In this document: piece after piece, positions 44,001-52,731 of the stretch
Position numbering within the stretch: position 1 is the stretch's first letter
How the letters are laid out: the number at the start of each line of letters is the position of its first letter
The notes under the pieces: model-generated
Told to the model about the DNA's origin: nothing
The model's input: the letters and a program-made list of their open reading frames with translations, nothing else
The model's database searches: none
Assembly: GCA_021300535.1 (NCBI GenBank)
Contig: JAJTED010000027.1
Location: forward strand, 2,720 to 66,719
Reading direction: 5' to 3'
Source of the DNA: Planctomycetaceae bacterium
Lineage (GTDB): Bacteria; Planctomycetota; Planctomycetia; Pirellulales; UBA1268
Length of the DNA: 64,000 nt
Position numbers and translations under genes: made by a program

Positions 44001-45802
44001 GGAGCGACCTGATCGCCGGCGGTGATCTGATTCACGAGGAAGTCCGCGTCGTCGGCCCAGCCCTTGAAGGACGCGTCGTACCGCCGTCCCCGGATCGACG
44101 TTCCCGATCCGTCGCCCTGGGTCGACTGCCAGACGACCACGAAGTTGCCGGCGGCGTCCATCGCCACGGCCGGACTCGACTGGCCGCCCACGGTCAGCGT
44201 GTTGACCAGCAGCGTGTCGTCATCGATGCCGTTTTCGTCGATGTCGATCGGCACGCCGTTGGCCTGGAAGAGCTTCGCGTAGATGCCGAAGTCGCTGCCG
44301 TCGCCCGTGTCTTCCCAGCTCTGCCAGACGACGACGAAGTTTCCGGCGGCGTCGGTGGCGACCGCCGCCGGCTGGTCCTCCAGGCCGACGAAGGTGGCCA
44401 GGCTGAGTTCGCCGCCGCCGGCCGTGCCGCTCGCGTCGTCATAGATCTGCGCACGAATGGATGGCTGCCGGCCCCCTTCCTCCGCTTCGGGCACGAGCGG
44501 TCCGACCCACACGACCACCGTCCGGCCGCCGCCATCCATCGCGATCCGCGGCGCCACCTGCGGCCCCGACTGGATGCCCGTGTTGACGAGCGATTCGGCG
44601 CCGAACGTGTCGGCGGCAGCCGCGTACCGCCGGCCGTAGATGCCCCAGCTGAAGCCGTCCTGCTCCTGGCTCTGCCAGGCCGCGAAAATGTCGCCATCAG
44701 CGTCGATGCCCACCGTCGGCGCCCGCTGCGGCTTCGCGGTCGTGGTGTTCAACGCGAAGTCGCCAGTGCCGGCCCCGGCGGTCGCCAGCGGCGTGGCTTG
44801 CGCCGGATCGCGACTGAACGTGAACCGCCGGCCATAGACATCGGAACCGCTGCCCTCGGATCCCTCCACCTGCCAGGCCACGACGATCCCGCCCGCGGTG
44901 TTCATCGCGACGGCCGGAGCGACGATGTCGTTGTAGGTGGCGGCATTGCCCCGGACATCGCCCGTGTCGGCGAGCGTGTCGGCATTGAAGGCCTTGAAGA
45001 ACACGCCCCCCGCGACCTCGCCCTCTTCACCGGCGGCGGTCGGATCCGGCCCGCGCCAGGCGAGCACGAAGTCGCCGGTGGCCGCATCGATCGCGGCCTC
45101 CGGGCTCGTCTGATCGCCGGTCGTGTACGTGCTCACCACAACTTCGTCGCCCGCCGCGAGACCCGCGGCGGTGCCCCGCTTGTAGAACACGTCCGTGCCG
45201 TCGGCGGCGTCGCCCTGCCAGGCGAGCACGAAGTCACCGTCGGCCGCCATCGCCACCGCCGGAGCGGTCTGGTCGCCGAGCGTCGCGAGTGTGTTCACTC
45301 GGGCCTGTGCCGAGAGCGTCACCACGCCCGCGCCGTCCACCGTGCCCATGCGGTAGTACACGTCATAGCCGCCGGCGACGGTGTCTTCCGACTGCCACGC
45401 GACCACGAACCGGCCATTGCCGTCGCTCGCCACGGTCGCCGCGATCTGGTTGCCGTCACCCGAAGGCACGAGCACAGGGTCGTTCACCGCGAAGGGTCCG
45501 CTGCCGAGCGCCGTGCCGTCACGATCGTAGACCCGCGCGACGATGTCGAACCCGTCGGCGCCGTAGGTCTGCCAGACGGCCACGAATCGGCCGCCCGTGC
45601 CGGGTGTCGTGTCGAGGATCGCCGCCGATGCGGTGTTTTCCGGGGGCGACAGCGCCTCATCCACGAGGAACTGGCCGCCAACGGGCACTGCCGAGAGCAC
45701 GGTCCGCGATTCGAGCCGCTCCAGCGTCGACTGCAGGCGTTGCCGGCGACTGCGGCTGCGGCGGCGGTCAATGCGGGCACGTGACAGGCGGGAAGCGGAC
45801 AT
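41048..45802 (-). CDS. Giant surface protein with LEPR-XLL-like N-terminus, tandem AVAMDAAGNFVVVWQS repeats and C-terminal LamG/concanavalin-like repeats
   Basis: RQRLQSTLERLESRTVLSAVPVGG N-terminus; more than ten 'PAVAMDAAGNFVVVWQS' units; four C-terminal 'ADRNLLWGGIVNRGGGISAELWANQGG'-type modules. Confidence 0.85.
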   Translation of the reverse strand: MSASRLSRARIDRRRSRSRRQRLQSTLERLESRTVLSAVPVGGQFLVDEALSPPENTASAAILDTTPGTGGRFVAVWQTYGADGFDIVARVYDRDGTALGSGPFAVNDPVLVPSGDGNQIAATVASDGNGRFVVAWQSEDTVAGGYDVYYRMGTVDGAGVVTLSAQARVNTLATLGDQTAPAVAMAADGDFVLAWQGDAADGTDVFYKRGTAAGLAAGDEVVVSTYTTGDQTSPEAAIDAATGDFVLAWRGPDPTAAGEEGEVAGGVFFKAFNADTLADTGDVRGNAATYNDIVAPAVAMNTAGGIVVAWQVEGSEGSGSDVYGRRFTFSRDPAQATPLATAGAGTGDFALNTTTAKPQRAPTVGIDADGDIFAAWQSQEQDGFSWGIYGRRYAAAADTFGAESLVNTGIQSGPQVAPRIAMDGGGRTVVVWVGPLVPEAEEGGRQPSIRAQIYDDASGTAGGGELSLATFVGLEDQPAAVATDAAGNFVVVWQSWEDTGDGSDFGIYAKLFQANGVPIDIDENGIDDDTLLVNTLTVGGQSSPAVAMDAAGNFVVVWQSTQGDGSGTSIRGRRYDASFKGWADDADFLVNQITAGDQVAPAVAMGAAGNFMVVWVGSDEDPDTADVEGTGIRARRFAADGTPQPGGEFLVNAERRTSQSGPAIAMNAAGAAAIAWVSDHNVLTDAEDTEKSIFVAWYAADGDRLGADDLLAHTYTKDAQESPAVGIDAAGDFTLVWQSINQELNVDGEGSSWGVYARQFVVDEAAGTISSPQTQEFRVNQTVAESQRFPAVGVDAAGRFAIAWQTIGQDASSWGIYARQYGADGLPVGSETRVNTAQAGPQILPAVAQRVTGDFNIFWSGQGLDRTEGTSGQRYRFIADDFNRGNQASLGPAWTAHVGSYDIEGDMAAVRTPLGVATFDGVSLADVAVEARVTLGGPAYSYGGVVARYGGAGDRNMYWGGIKRLDGKFSAEIWKNVGGTWSLVGTRSISAGTGVVRLEVIGDALQLFFDDELVVFANDRSISGPGGAGIRGSAETTADDFRFVALQNAAGTYTFRDFFNLSNGSQPSRFWVDRAGDFTIDGHEAVGAGAVNNFTLNAPAGADGTVRATVVADVAGSFAGVSGRYTGFGDRDLYWAGLANRGDVLFAEIWRIQNGGYFLLASTRLPAAVPTAAHDVRFDLAGTALRLTVDGTLVTTAQDAALPGPGSFGIRTGAGGVVREVVVEAPQSVSLPYSTSFPAQEDGTLGPGWTTRIGGFSTATSAAVALAPLNLATLNTAPVADLSATAALLVDGDAEYAGFAMRYAGPGDTTMVWGGLANRGGTLFAEFWRNQGAGWSLVAGTTLVGMPAGVAHVVRMDAEGTALRLFVDGALRTFANDGGVAAAGLFALRSSGGVTFDDLAVTPLSATPAGLPFATGFDATTDGLLSSQWTEPVGWFSTSSSAAVGQTELNLALLNGVAVLDADMQALIGVPVVGSYAGFASRAAGGGDRNLLWGGIVNRGGGISAELWANQGGIWQLLGAAAAPGDVAVPHAVRMVANGSALQLAVDGVTLLTRTTGLVTAGGVGIRGSAGASIDDLAIAASGA

Positions 45803-45850
45803 GACGATGCTCTCCGGTGATGCAGGGATTCGGATTCACATCCGTGCACC

Positions 45851-45902
45851 AAAAAAGCCGCCCAGAATCCACGCCCCTGCGGGCCGGGTTCTGCAGCGGC
45901 TT
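45851..45902 (-). promoter_or_regulatory. Terminator-like hairpin in the 5' region of the giant-protein gene
   Basis: Minus strand: AAGCCGCTGCAGAACCCGGCCCGCAGGGGCGTGGATTCTGGGCGGCTTTTTT, a stem followed by T6, about 50 nt upstream of the ATG. Confidence 0.5.
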
Positions 45903-46122
45903 ACGGTTCGCCGGGCTCGCGCTGTTGCGGTCAGCCCTGCGTCTCGTCCACCACGCGATCCGTCGGCTGATTGATCGCAGCCCGCGATCGCGGCGGCAAA
46001 TCAAACGCCCGTGCCCGCTGCATGCCGGGCCCGACGACGCGAGGACAGTTTCGGCGGCGTGCGGCCGCCGCGGCCACGGCGAGAATCTGCAAGACCGCGC
46101 AGCGGCGACTTGTGCAGCCCCC

Positions 46123-46208
46123 GCTGCCGGGAAGCCCGAATCTTCAGATGAGGGAATCCGCGTCGCTCCACCGGAGGCCATCCGCATTCCCTCGGCTCAC
46201 GCCTTTTG
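46123..46208 (-). repeat. About 85-bp dispersed hairpin repeat, copy 2 (inverted relative to 26455-26539)
   Basis: Reverse complement CAAAAGGCGTGAGCCGAGGGAATGCGGATGGCC...AGCGACGCGGATTCCCTCATCT.AAGATTCGGGCTTCCCGGCA. Confidence 0.85.
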
Positions 46209-46247
46209 CTGTTGCGCGGAGGAGTTCAACAGAGCGGCGCCGCTGCA

Positions 46248-46472
46248 GGGATCCGGCGGCGAATCGTGTTTTGACCACCCGTACACAGGCGATCGGTCCC
46301 GTCGCCGGCCCAAGAAGCCCCGGGTGGCAACCCGGGGACTCCGGGTGTGAAAACCATCCCGCCGTCCATGCCGCATCACTCAACGTGATTTCCCAGTTCA
46401 AACCCACATCGCATGGCACCCGGGATGAGATGCAACCCGGAGTCCCCCGGCTCCCGCCGGGGGCTTTTTGTG
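46248..46472 (+). repeat. MITE-like element, full 164-bp copy (46309-46472) with leader
   Basis: CCCAAGAAGCCCCGGGTGGCAACCCGGGGACTCCGGG ... CCCGGAGTCCCCCGGCTCCCGCCGGGGGCTTTTTGTG; leader shared with 24231-24300; homology to 26407-26454 continues downstream. Confidence 0.9.
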
Positions 46473-46654
46473 CCGGTCGCGCATGTCAAGCCGAGCGCAT
46501 GACTGGAGAACGCGCAACACCAAAACTCACGCCTCGGGCTTCAAGGAACGGGACCACCGAACCGGACAGACCGGAAACGCACCATCAGTCCCAAGAGGCA
46601 GACTGGCTCAACGACGGGGCGAGATGTGCGAGACACACCCACGTCGAATCCGGG

Positions 46655-47773
46655 CTACCGCCGCGGCGGCGCGATCGTCCGCTTGCCCATCCAGGCGACC
46701 AGCGGCTCCGGCACGGTCACGGTGCCGTCGGCCTGCTGGTGGTTTTCCAGGATCGCGATCAGCGCCCGGCTGATCGCGACCGCCGTGCCGTTGAGCGTGT
46801 GGACGAACTGCGTTCCCTTCTCGCCCGGCTTGCGGTAGCGGAGCCCGAGCCGCCGCGACTGGTAATCGGTGCAGTTCGAGGTGCTCGTCACCTCGCCCCA
46901 CTCACCGGCCGGGCCGCGGCCCGGCATCCAGGCCTCGAGGTCGAACTTCCGGTAGGCGGGGCCGCCCAGGTCGCCCGACGCCGTGTCGATGACGCGGTAG
47001 GGGATGCCCAGGCCGTCGAACAGGCGGCACTCCAGATCGAGCAGCAGGTCGTGCATCGCCGCGCTTTGCTCCGGCGCCGTGAAGGCGAACATCTCCACCT
47101 TCGTGAACTGGTGCACGCGGTACAGCCCGCGGGTGGCCCGGCCGTGGGCGCCGGCCTCGGTGCGGAAGCAGTGGCTGATGCCGCACAGCTTCAGCGGCAG
47201 CTCCTCGGCCTCGAAGATCCGCTCGTGGAAGGCGCCGCCGAGCGTGATCTCGGCCGTGGCCACGAGCGACAGGTCGGAGCCGGTGATCGAGTAGATCTGC
47301 GTCTCGGGCCCGCGCGGCATGAAGCCGGTGCCCTCGAGGATCGTGTCGCGGGCCAGGTCGGGCGTGGTCATGACCGTGAACCCTTCCCGCTGCAACAGAT
47401 CGACGGCATACCGCTGCAGGGCCAGCTCGAGGAGCACGGCGTCGTTCTTGAGGAAGTAGAAGCCGTGGCCGGCGACGGTGGCGCCGGCCTCGAAGTCGAA
47501 CAGGTCGAGGGCGGCGCCGAGGTCCACGTGGTCACGGGCCTTGAACGGAAAACTCGGCACCGGCGTCGCCCCGCGGCGGATCTCGACGGCGGCATCCTCG
47601 CCGCCGACCGGGGCCGCGGGATGCGTGAGGTTGGGGATCGCCCGGAGGATGGCGTCGCTCTCGGCGACGATCTCCAGGGCGGCGAACTTCGCGACGTCGG
47701 CCGCCGAGCCGCGGGCGCGGCAGTTGGCGGCGACGAGATCGACGTTGTCGGCGACGAAGCGGCGGTCGAGCAC
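46655..47773 (-). CDS. serS: Seryl-tRNA synthetase lacking most of the N-terminal coiled-coil arm
   Basis: Class II core: RGPETQIYSITGSDLSLVATAEITLGG, CFRTEAGAHGRATRGLYRVHQFTKVEMF, GEVTSTSNCTDYQSRRLGLRYR, FVHTLNGTAVAISRALIAILENHQQADGTVTVPE. Start placed at GTG 47773 (VLDRRFVADN), by analogy with MLD.. starts. Confidence 0.85.
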   Translation of the reverse strand: MLDRRFVADNVDLVAANCRARGSAADVAKFAALEIVAESDAILRAIPNLTHPAAPVGGEDAAVEIRRGATPVPSFPFKARDHVDLGAALDLFDFEAGATVAGHGFYFLKNDAVLLELALQRYAVDLLQREGFTVMTTPDLARDTILEGTGFMPRGPETQIYSITGSDLSLVATAEITLGGAFHERIFEAEELPLKLCGISHCFRTEAGAHGRATRGLYRVHQFTKVEMFAFTAPEQSAAMHDLLLDLECRLFDGLGIPYRVIDTASGDLGGPAYRKFDLEAWMPGRGPAGEWGEVTSTSNCTDYQSRRLGLRYRKPGEKGTQFVHTLNGTAVAISRALIAILENHQQADGTVTVPEPLVAWMGKRTIAPPRR

Positions 47774-47890
47774 GGCGGACTCCACGAAGGCGGTGGACGA
47801 CGAGCGGGCCACTGGCGGCCGCCCGGGGCACCATATAATGCGGCGTTCCCGGGCGGTGCCGGCCCCGGGGTTTCGGAGTGTGCCAGACCG

Positions 47891-48259
47891 ATGCCTGACT
47901 CCGCCAGTGCCGTTCTCGAAGCTGCCGCCGCGGAGGCCGTCGTTCCCGTCCGCCTCCCGCGGCCCGCGACCGGGGAAAAACCGCGCCACCAGCCCCGCTA
48001 TCACGTCGTCCTCTGGAACGACGACGATCACACCTACGACTACGTGATCGCGATGCTGCGGCGGCTCTTCGGCCATACCGCGGAGACGGCCTTCAAGATG
48101 GCCGCGGAGGTCGACACGCGGGGCCGCGTGATCGTGCTCACGACGACGAAGGAGCACGCGGAGTTGAAGCGCGACCAGATCCACGCCTTCGGCGCCGACC
48201 GGCTCATCGCCCGCTCCACGGGCTCGATGTGGGCCTCGATCGAGCCCGAGCCGTCGTGA
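47891..48259 (+). CDS. clpS: ATP-dependent Clp protease adaptor ClpS
   Basis: YHVVLWNDDDHTYDYVIAMLRRLFGHTAETAFKMAAEVDTRGRVIVLTTTKEHAELKRDQIHAFG. Confidence 0.9.
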   Translation: MPDSASAVLEAAAAEAVVPVRLPRPATGEKPRHQPRYHVVLWNDDDHTYDYVIAMLRRLFGHTAETAFKMAAEVDTRGRVIVLTTTKEHAELKRDQIHAFGADRLIARSTGSMWASIEPEPS

Positions 48260-48268
48260 CGGTCGGCG

Positions 48269-51200
48269 TCAGGACGGATAGCCGGGGGCCGCCGCCGACG
48301 TGAAGGCCGTGCCGTTCGAGACGGCCTTCCACCACGTGTTGCCGGCAGTGCTGCTCGGTGACCGGCCGAGGATGCCGGCCTTCTTGGGCGATCCGGCCTG
48401 CTGGGTGAAGATGCCGGCGAAGGCCTGGGCCCAGGCCGACGTGGTCGGCCACGCACCCTGGTAGTTCACGCTCTGGTAGCCGGAGCCCTGCTTCTGCACC
48501 ACGTACCAGGCGCCAGTGGAGTTCTGCCGGCCCGCGATGCCCACGGCCCCGGTGGCGTCGCCCGCGAAGTTGCCGACCACGACGTTCTTCCACGTGCCCG
48601 CCGCCCAGGTGGCCATCAGCGTGGGCTGCTGGCTCGGGGTGCCGGTGTTCGAGACCGTGTACCAGGCGTTGCTCGCGTTGCGGGCGGCGATGCCCTCCTT
48701 GCCGTCGGCGGCGCCGCTGAAGTTGCCCACCGAGAAGTCCGACCAGGTCGTCTGGTCGGACCAGTTGGTCGTGATCGCGGTGTTGGTGAACGTGCCGGGG
48801 CCGGTGTAGTCGAGCTGCCACCAGGTGGTGCCGGCCAGGCCGGCGATCGAGTCGCGGGGGCTGGCCCCGCCGTCGAAGTCGCCGGCCACGACCGCCTTCC
48901 AGTCCACTCCCGGATTCCACTCGCCGATCTTCACGTTCTTGGCCGCGTAGTCGGCGGGCGTCGCCGTCTCGGCGGCGTCGGCCAGCATCCACCACTCGCC
49001 GAGGTCGTGGCTGCGAGCGGCGATGTCCGTCTTGCCGTTGCCGTCGAAGTCGCCGGCGACAAAGTCGAGCCACGCTCCCTCGATCAGCCACGAGCCGACG
49101 AAGTCGGTGCTCCAGGCGGTGCCGTCATATGACAGCTTCCACCAGCTACCGATGCCCGTGCCCGAGGCCCGGGCCACGATCACGTCGCGGTCGCCCCGCC
49201 GGATCACGGTGACATCCTCCCAGTCGATGCCCGCCGTCGCCCAGGGCGTGCCCACGTTCTGGGTCGTCGGGTCGCCCGCGGCGGGCGTCAGGGCCACCCG
49301 CCATTGGCCGGTGCCCGTGAGCTCGGCCACGTCGTCGAGGCCGTTGCCGTCGAAGTCGCCCGAGACGAAGGCGATCGAGCTGCCCGCCGTGGTGCCCCAG
49401 GGATCGAGCGTGATTTGGAGGACGGCCGTCTGATTGGAGGGCCCCGTCAGGCTGGGCCGCGCCTCGATGTCGGAACTGAAGTCCATGAAGTCGCTGTAGG
49501 GGTCGCCGTAGGCCCGGCCGTCGATGTTGACGGTCTTGCCGTCGATCAGGCTCGTCGTGAAGTCGCCCTTGTTCTGGAAGAACGCCGAATAGGCGTCGTA
49601 GACGGAGCCCGTCTCGTACAAATGGAAGAACTGCAGGTTGTCTGGGGCATACGCCGGCAGGGCGTTGACCGCCGTGGCGGCGATCTGCACCGTCTGCCCC
49701 ACGGTGGTGACCGAGTCGATCTTGAGCGGGAAGCTCAGCTGCCGGAACGAACTGACGTACATGCCGGGCTTGATCAACGGAGCGAGCGCCCGGTCCGCGG
49801 CGCTCGTCAGCGTCCACGTGCCCTTCGTGGCATCCGTCTGGTCGGGGGTGAACGTGGGCAGGTCGGCCGCATCGACGGCGTTCGCGGTGGCGACGAGCGT
49901 GGTGCCGTAGCCGCGGATCAGGGCGGCGGCCACGTCCCGCTCGAGATCGGCGAGCACCGTCTGGTTCTGCGACGGGAAAATCTCGGCCTGCCCCTTCTGG
50001 TCGGCGAAGACCCCGCTGGCGCCGAAGATCATCTCGCTCGGCGACATGTAGTTGACCAACGCCTGCAGCGAGTTGCCCAGCGTGAAGTAGGCGGGAGGCG
50101 GCGGCACGTCGTGGCCGAACGGATCCTGCTTGCCCACGGGGGAGTTGGTCGTGAAGTAGGGGTAGAAGATGTTGTAGGTGCCAGTGTCCGTTGGAGTCGT
50201 GGCCGCGTCCTTGAACTGGAGAACGGCATAGGTTGAGGTTTCGCCGTTGATGTCGGTCGCGGTGATCTGCGTCACCTTCCCCTCGTAGAGCACGACGCTG
50301 GTGGTGCCGTTGTCTTCCTGCCAGAACGTGTTCGTCTTGTAGAACGCAAAAAAGTCGTCGATTGCATTGCCGCTGTTGACGTTGGCCGTCGACTGCCAGG
50401 TGGGGCCGAACCAGGACGCCATGCCGGTGAATCCGCCCGGAGGCACGGGGACGAAGTTGAGGCCCGTGCCACCCACCGTCGGCGTGACGGTCTTGGTCGG
50501 GAACGGATTGCTGCTGCCGCCCGTGTTCACGACCGTCAGGATCGTCCTGTCGGCCGAGATCGACTGCACGTAGGTGCCGGCGGGAATGAACGGGCCGCTC
50601 ACGAACGAGCCCTGCTTGACCTGGCCGCCGAGGGTGGCGGGGACGGTGATCGTCGCCAGCCAGCCGCCGGCGGAGCTGCTGGCAGGAAGGATCGAGGCCG
50701 ACGTGCTCGCGGCCTGCTGCACCGCCGCCGCCTGATACTGTCCGTTGATGACGTGCTGGGGCGCGAGGATTTGGTGAAGCGGGTCACCGGCGACCACCGT
50801 GACGCAGTCCTGATAGGCGGCGAAGAGGCCGACCATCTCCTCCTTGAACTTCTCGATGATCTGCTGCCGCGTGATGCCGGAGTTGACACCCGAGCCAAGC
50901 GTGTGGGCGGGATCGCCGGGGATCACCTGGATGGTGATCGGCATCCCGAACTGGTCGACCTGGGAGGTGTCGACGTTGAGTTTCGACGCCAGGAACGTGG
51001 GCTCGACGTAGTCGTAGTAGAAGGCATTGCCGCCGGCGGCCGGCTGCGCCGTCATCGTCGCACTGGTCGTGAAATAGAGCCGCGCGGAGGAGAGGTATTC
51101 GGTGGTCGTGATCGTGGTGCGGCCGTTCACCTTGTTCGTGATCGCCGCGAGGGCCGTGGGGGTGGCGCTCGTTCCAGCCGCCGTGATCGTGCCGCTGGTG

Positions 51201-52048
51201 TTGATCGTGTAGTACTGCCCGTTGGCTTCGAGCAGCAGGTAAAGCTCCGCCCCGTCGGGGAGCGGACCGGTTTTGTCGACGATCTGGATCTCGGCCTTGG
51301 TGAAGACGGGGTCGGCGACGAACGTGTAGGTGTTCGCGCCGGCGGTCAGCGGGATCGAGATGGGATGCGTGGCCGAGTTCACGACGACGGTTGCGGCGCC
51401 GTGGTTCGTGACGGCTGGCGTGGTGACCTGGATCTGCATCGGTGACACCCAGGTCACGTCCGTGCCGAACGTGGTGGTGGATCCCTGCACGAATCCGACC
51501 GTCACCCCTGCGGTCTTGAACGTGTCGGAGGTTCCGAATCCGAAGGCGGCCGAGGGCGCGGTGATCGTGATCGTCTGACCGCCACTCTGGTAGCCCTGGA
51601 TCGCCGACAGCCTCTGGATTTCGGCCGACTGCACCGTGAACTGATTGCTTCCGCTCGTCGGCCGCGCGGGCTGCTGGGTGTCGGTGAGCGTGAGCGGAAT
51701 GCTCAGGGGCGTGTTGCTCCAGCCTGTCAGCGAGGCCAGGGCGGGCGACGTGACCGTGATCTGCGTGGGGGAGAGGCGGCTCGCTTGTAGTTGGGGCCCG
51801 CTACCGAACGTCACGAGCTGCTCGCCCGTGCTGCTGAAGGGCGTGCTGTCCGCCGCGAGCGTGATCGTCAGCCCGCCGCCACCGGCGACCGACCAGGCCG
51901 CCGGCGTGATCGAGGCGATCTTGAAGTCGCTGGCCAGGGCCAGCCTGGCCTCGAGCGATTCGATCGCCAGGCGGCGGCGGGTCCGGTGAGCCAGGTCGGC
52001 GGCCCGCCGGCGGTGGACGGCGGCGCGGAAAGAGTTGGCGAGCAGCAT
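48269..52048 (-). CDS. Giant secreted protein with LEPR-XLL-like N-terminus, IPT/TIG-like domains and VCBS/FG-GAP-like repeats
   Basis: RTRRRLAIESLEARLALASDFKIASITPAAWSVAGG; GDFDGNGLDDVAELTGTGQWRV, GDFDGNGKTDIAARSHDLGEWWML, GDFDGGASPRDSIAGLAGTTWWQLD repeats. Confidence 0.8.
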   Translation of the reverse strand: MLLANSFRAAVHRRRAADLAHRTRRRLAIESLEARLALASDFKIASITPAAWSVAGGGGLTITLAADSTPFSSTGEQLVTFGSGPQLQASRLSPTQITVTSPALASLTGWSNTPLSIPLTLTDTQQPARPTSGSNQFTVQSAEIQRLSAIQGYQSGGQTITITAPSAAFGFGTSDTFKTAGVTVGFVQGSTTTFGTDVTWVSPMQIQVTTPAVTNHGAATVVVNSATHPISIPLTAGANTYTFVADPVFTKAEIQIVDKTGPLPDGAELYLLLEANGQYYTINTSGTITAAGTSATPTALAAITNKVNGRTTITTTEYLSSARLYFTTSATMTAQPAAGGNAFYYDYVEPTFLASKLNVDTSQVDQFGMPITIQVIPGDPAHTLGSGVNSGITRQQIIEKFKEEMVGLFAAYQDCVTVVAGDPLHQILAPQHVINGQYQAAAVQQAASTSASILPASSSAGGWLATITVPATLGGQVKQGSFVSGPFIPAGTYVQSISADRTILTVVNTGGSSNPFPTKTVTPTVGGTGLNFVPVPPGGFTGMASWFGPTWQSTANVNSGNAIDDFFAFYKTNTFWQEDNGTTSVVLYEGKVTQITATDINGETSTYAVLQFKDAATTPTDTGTYNIFYPYFTTNSPVGKQDPFGHDVPPPPAYFTLGNSLQALVNYMSPSEMIFGASGVFADQKGQAEIFPSQNQTVLADLERDVAAALIRGYGTTLVATANAVDAADLPTFTPDQTDATKGTWTLTSAADRALAPLIKPGMYVSSFRQLSFPLKIDSVTTVGQTVQIAATAVNALPAYAPDNLQFFHLYETGSVYDAYSAFFQNKGDFTTSLIDGKTVNIDGRAYGDPYSDFMDFSSDIEARPSLTGPSNQTAVLQITLDPWGTTAGSSIAFVSGDFDGNGLDDVAELTGTGQWRVALTPAAGDPTTQNVGTPWATAGIDWEDVTVIRRGDRDVIVARASGTGIGSWWKLSYDGTAWSTDFVGSWLIEGAWLDFVAGDFDGNGKTDIAARSHDLGEWWMLADAAETATPADYAAKNVKIGEWNPGVDWKAVVAGDFDGGASPRDSIAGLAGTTWWQLDYTGPGTFTNTAITTNWSDQTTWSDFSVGNFSGAADGKEGIAARNASNAWYTVSNTGTPSQQPTLMATWAAGTWKNVVVGNFAGDATGAVGIAGRQNSTGAWYVVQKQGSGYQSVNYQGAWPTTSAWAQAFAGIFTQQAGSPKKAGILGRSPSSTAGNTWWKAVSNGTAFTSAAAPGYPS

Positions 52049-52204
52049 CGGCCGAGCCCTCGGGAGGAGTGGGGTCCGGAATCAAACCCCTTCGATAGAC
52101 CCTACCCCAGCCCGGCAAGGTGGTCAAAAAACCGGCGGGAAACCTGCTTGCTTCGCTGAGAACTGCCCTCGCCGCGAGCGTGGTGCCTCGCTACCGTCCC
52201 CGCC

Positions 52205-52705
52205 ATGCCATTTCGCCCTGCCATCCCCGAACACGAAGCCGGCCTGGCTGGCCTGTTTTCCGCCTTGGCGGCCGCCGGCGATGAGCGGTTCTTTCATCCC
52301 CACCCGCTCACGCCCGAGGCCGCCCGCGCGATCTGCCGCCGGCGCGACACGGTCGCGACGAATACGGCCGACGAGTTTCACGTCGCGATCGATGGCTCTG
52401 GCGGTGACGGCCCCGGGGTGATCGTCGCTTATGGGCTGCTGCGGGGCTGGGCCGAGGGCTTCGCTGTTCCCAGCCTGGGCATCGCCGTGCACCCGGCCCA
52501 CCGTGGCCGCGGCATCGCCCGCTCGCTCATGCATCACCTCCACGACGTCGCCGCCGGCCGCGGCGCTGAACGGGTGCGGCTCAAGGTCTACCGACACAAC
52601 TCGGCGGCTCTGCGGCTTTACGAGTCGCTCGGCTACGAGTTCCGCCCGCACTCGCCGACCGAGCTCGTGGGCTTGCTCACGCTTCGTCAGCCGGTCGCCG
52701 CCTGA
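52205..52705 (+). CDS. GNAT family N-acetyltransferase
   Basis: PSLGIAVHPAHRGRGIARSLMHHLHDVAAGRGAERVRLKVYRHNSAALRLYESLGYEF. Confidence 0.9.
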   Translation: MPFRPAIPEHEAGLAGLFSALAAAGDERFFHPHPLTPEAARAICRRRDTVATNTADEFHVAIDGSGGDGPGVIVAYGLLRGWAEGFAVPSLGIAVHPAHRGRGIARSLMHHLHDVAAGRGAERVRLKVYRHNSAALRLYESLGYEFRPHSPTELVGLLTLRQPVAA

Positions 52706-52731
52706 ACACTCCACCCCGCCGGGATCGCCGC

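Noticed and set aside
41747-45784. 1345-aa plus-strand ORF
   Set aside because: Antisense to the giant repeat protein; no domain-like motifs.
45971-47880. Plus-strand ORF upstream of ClpS
   Set aside because: Antisense to serS and across repeat DNA; only the last part from 47891 encodes ClpS.
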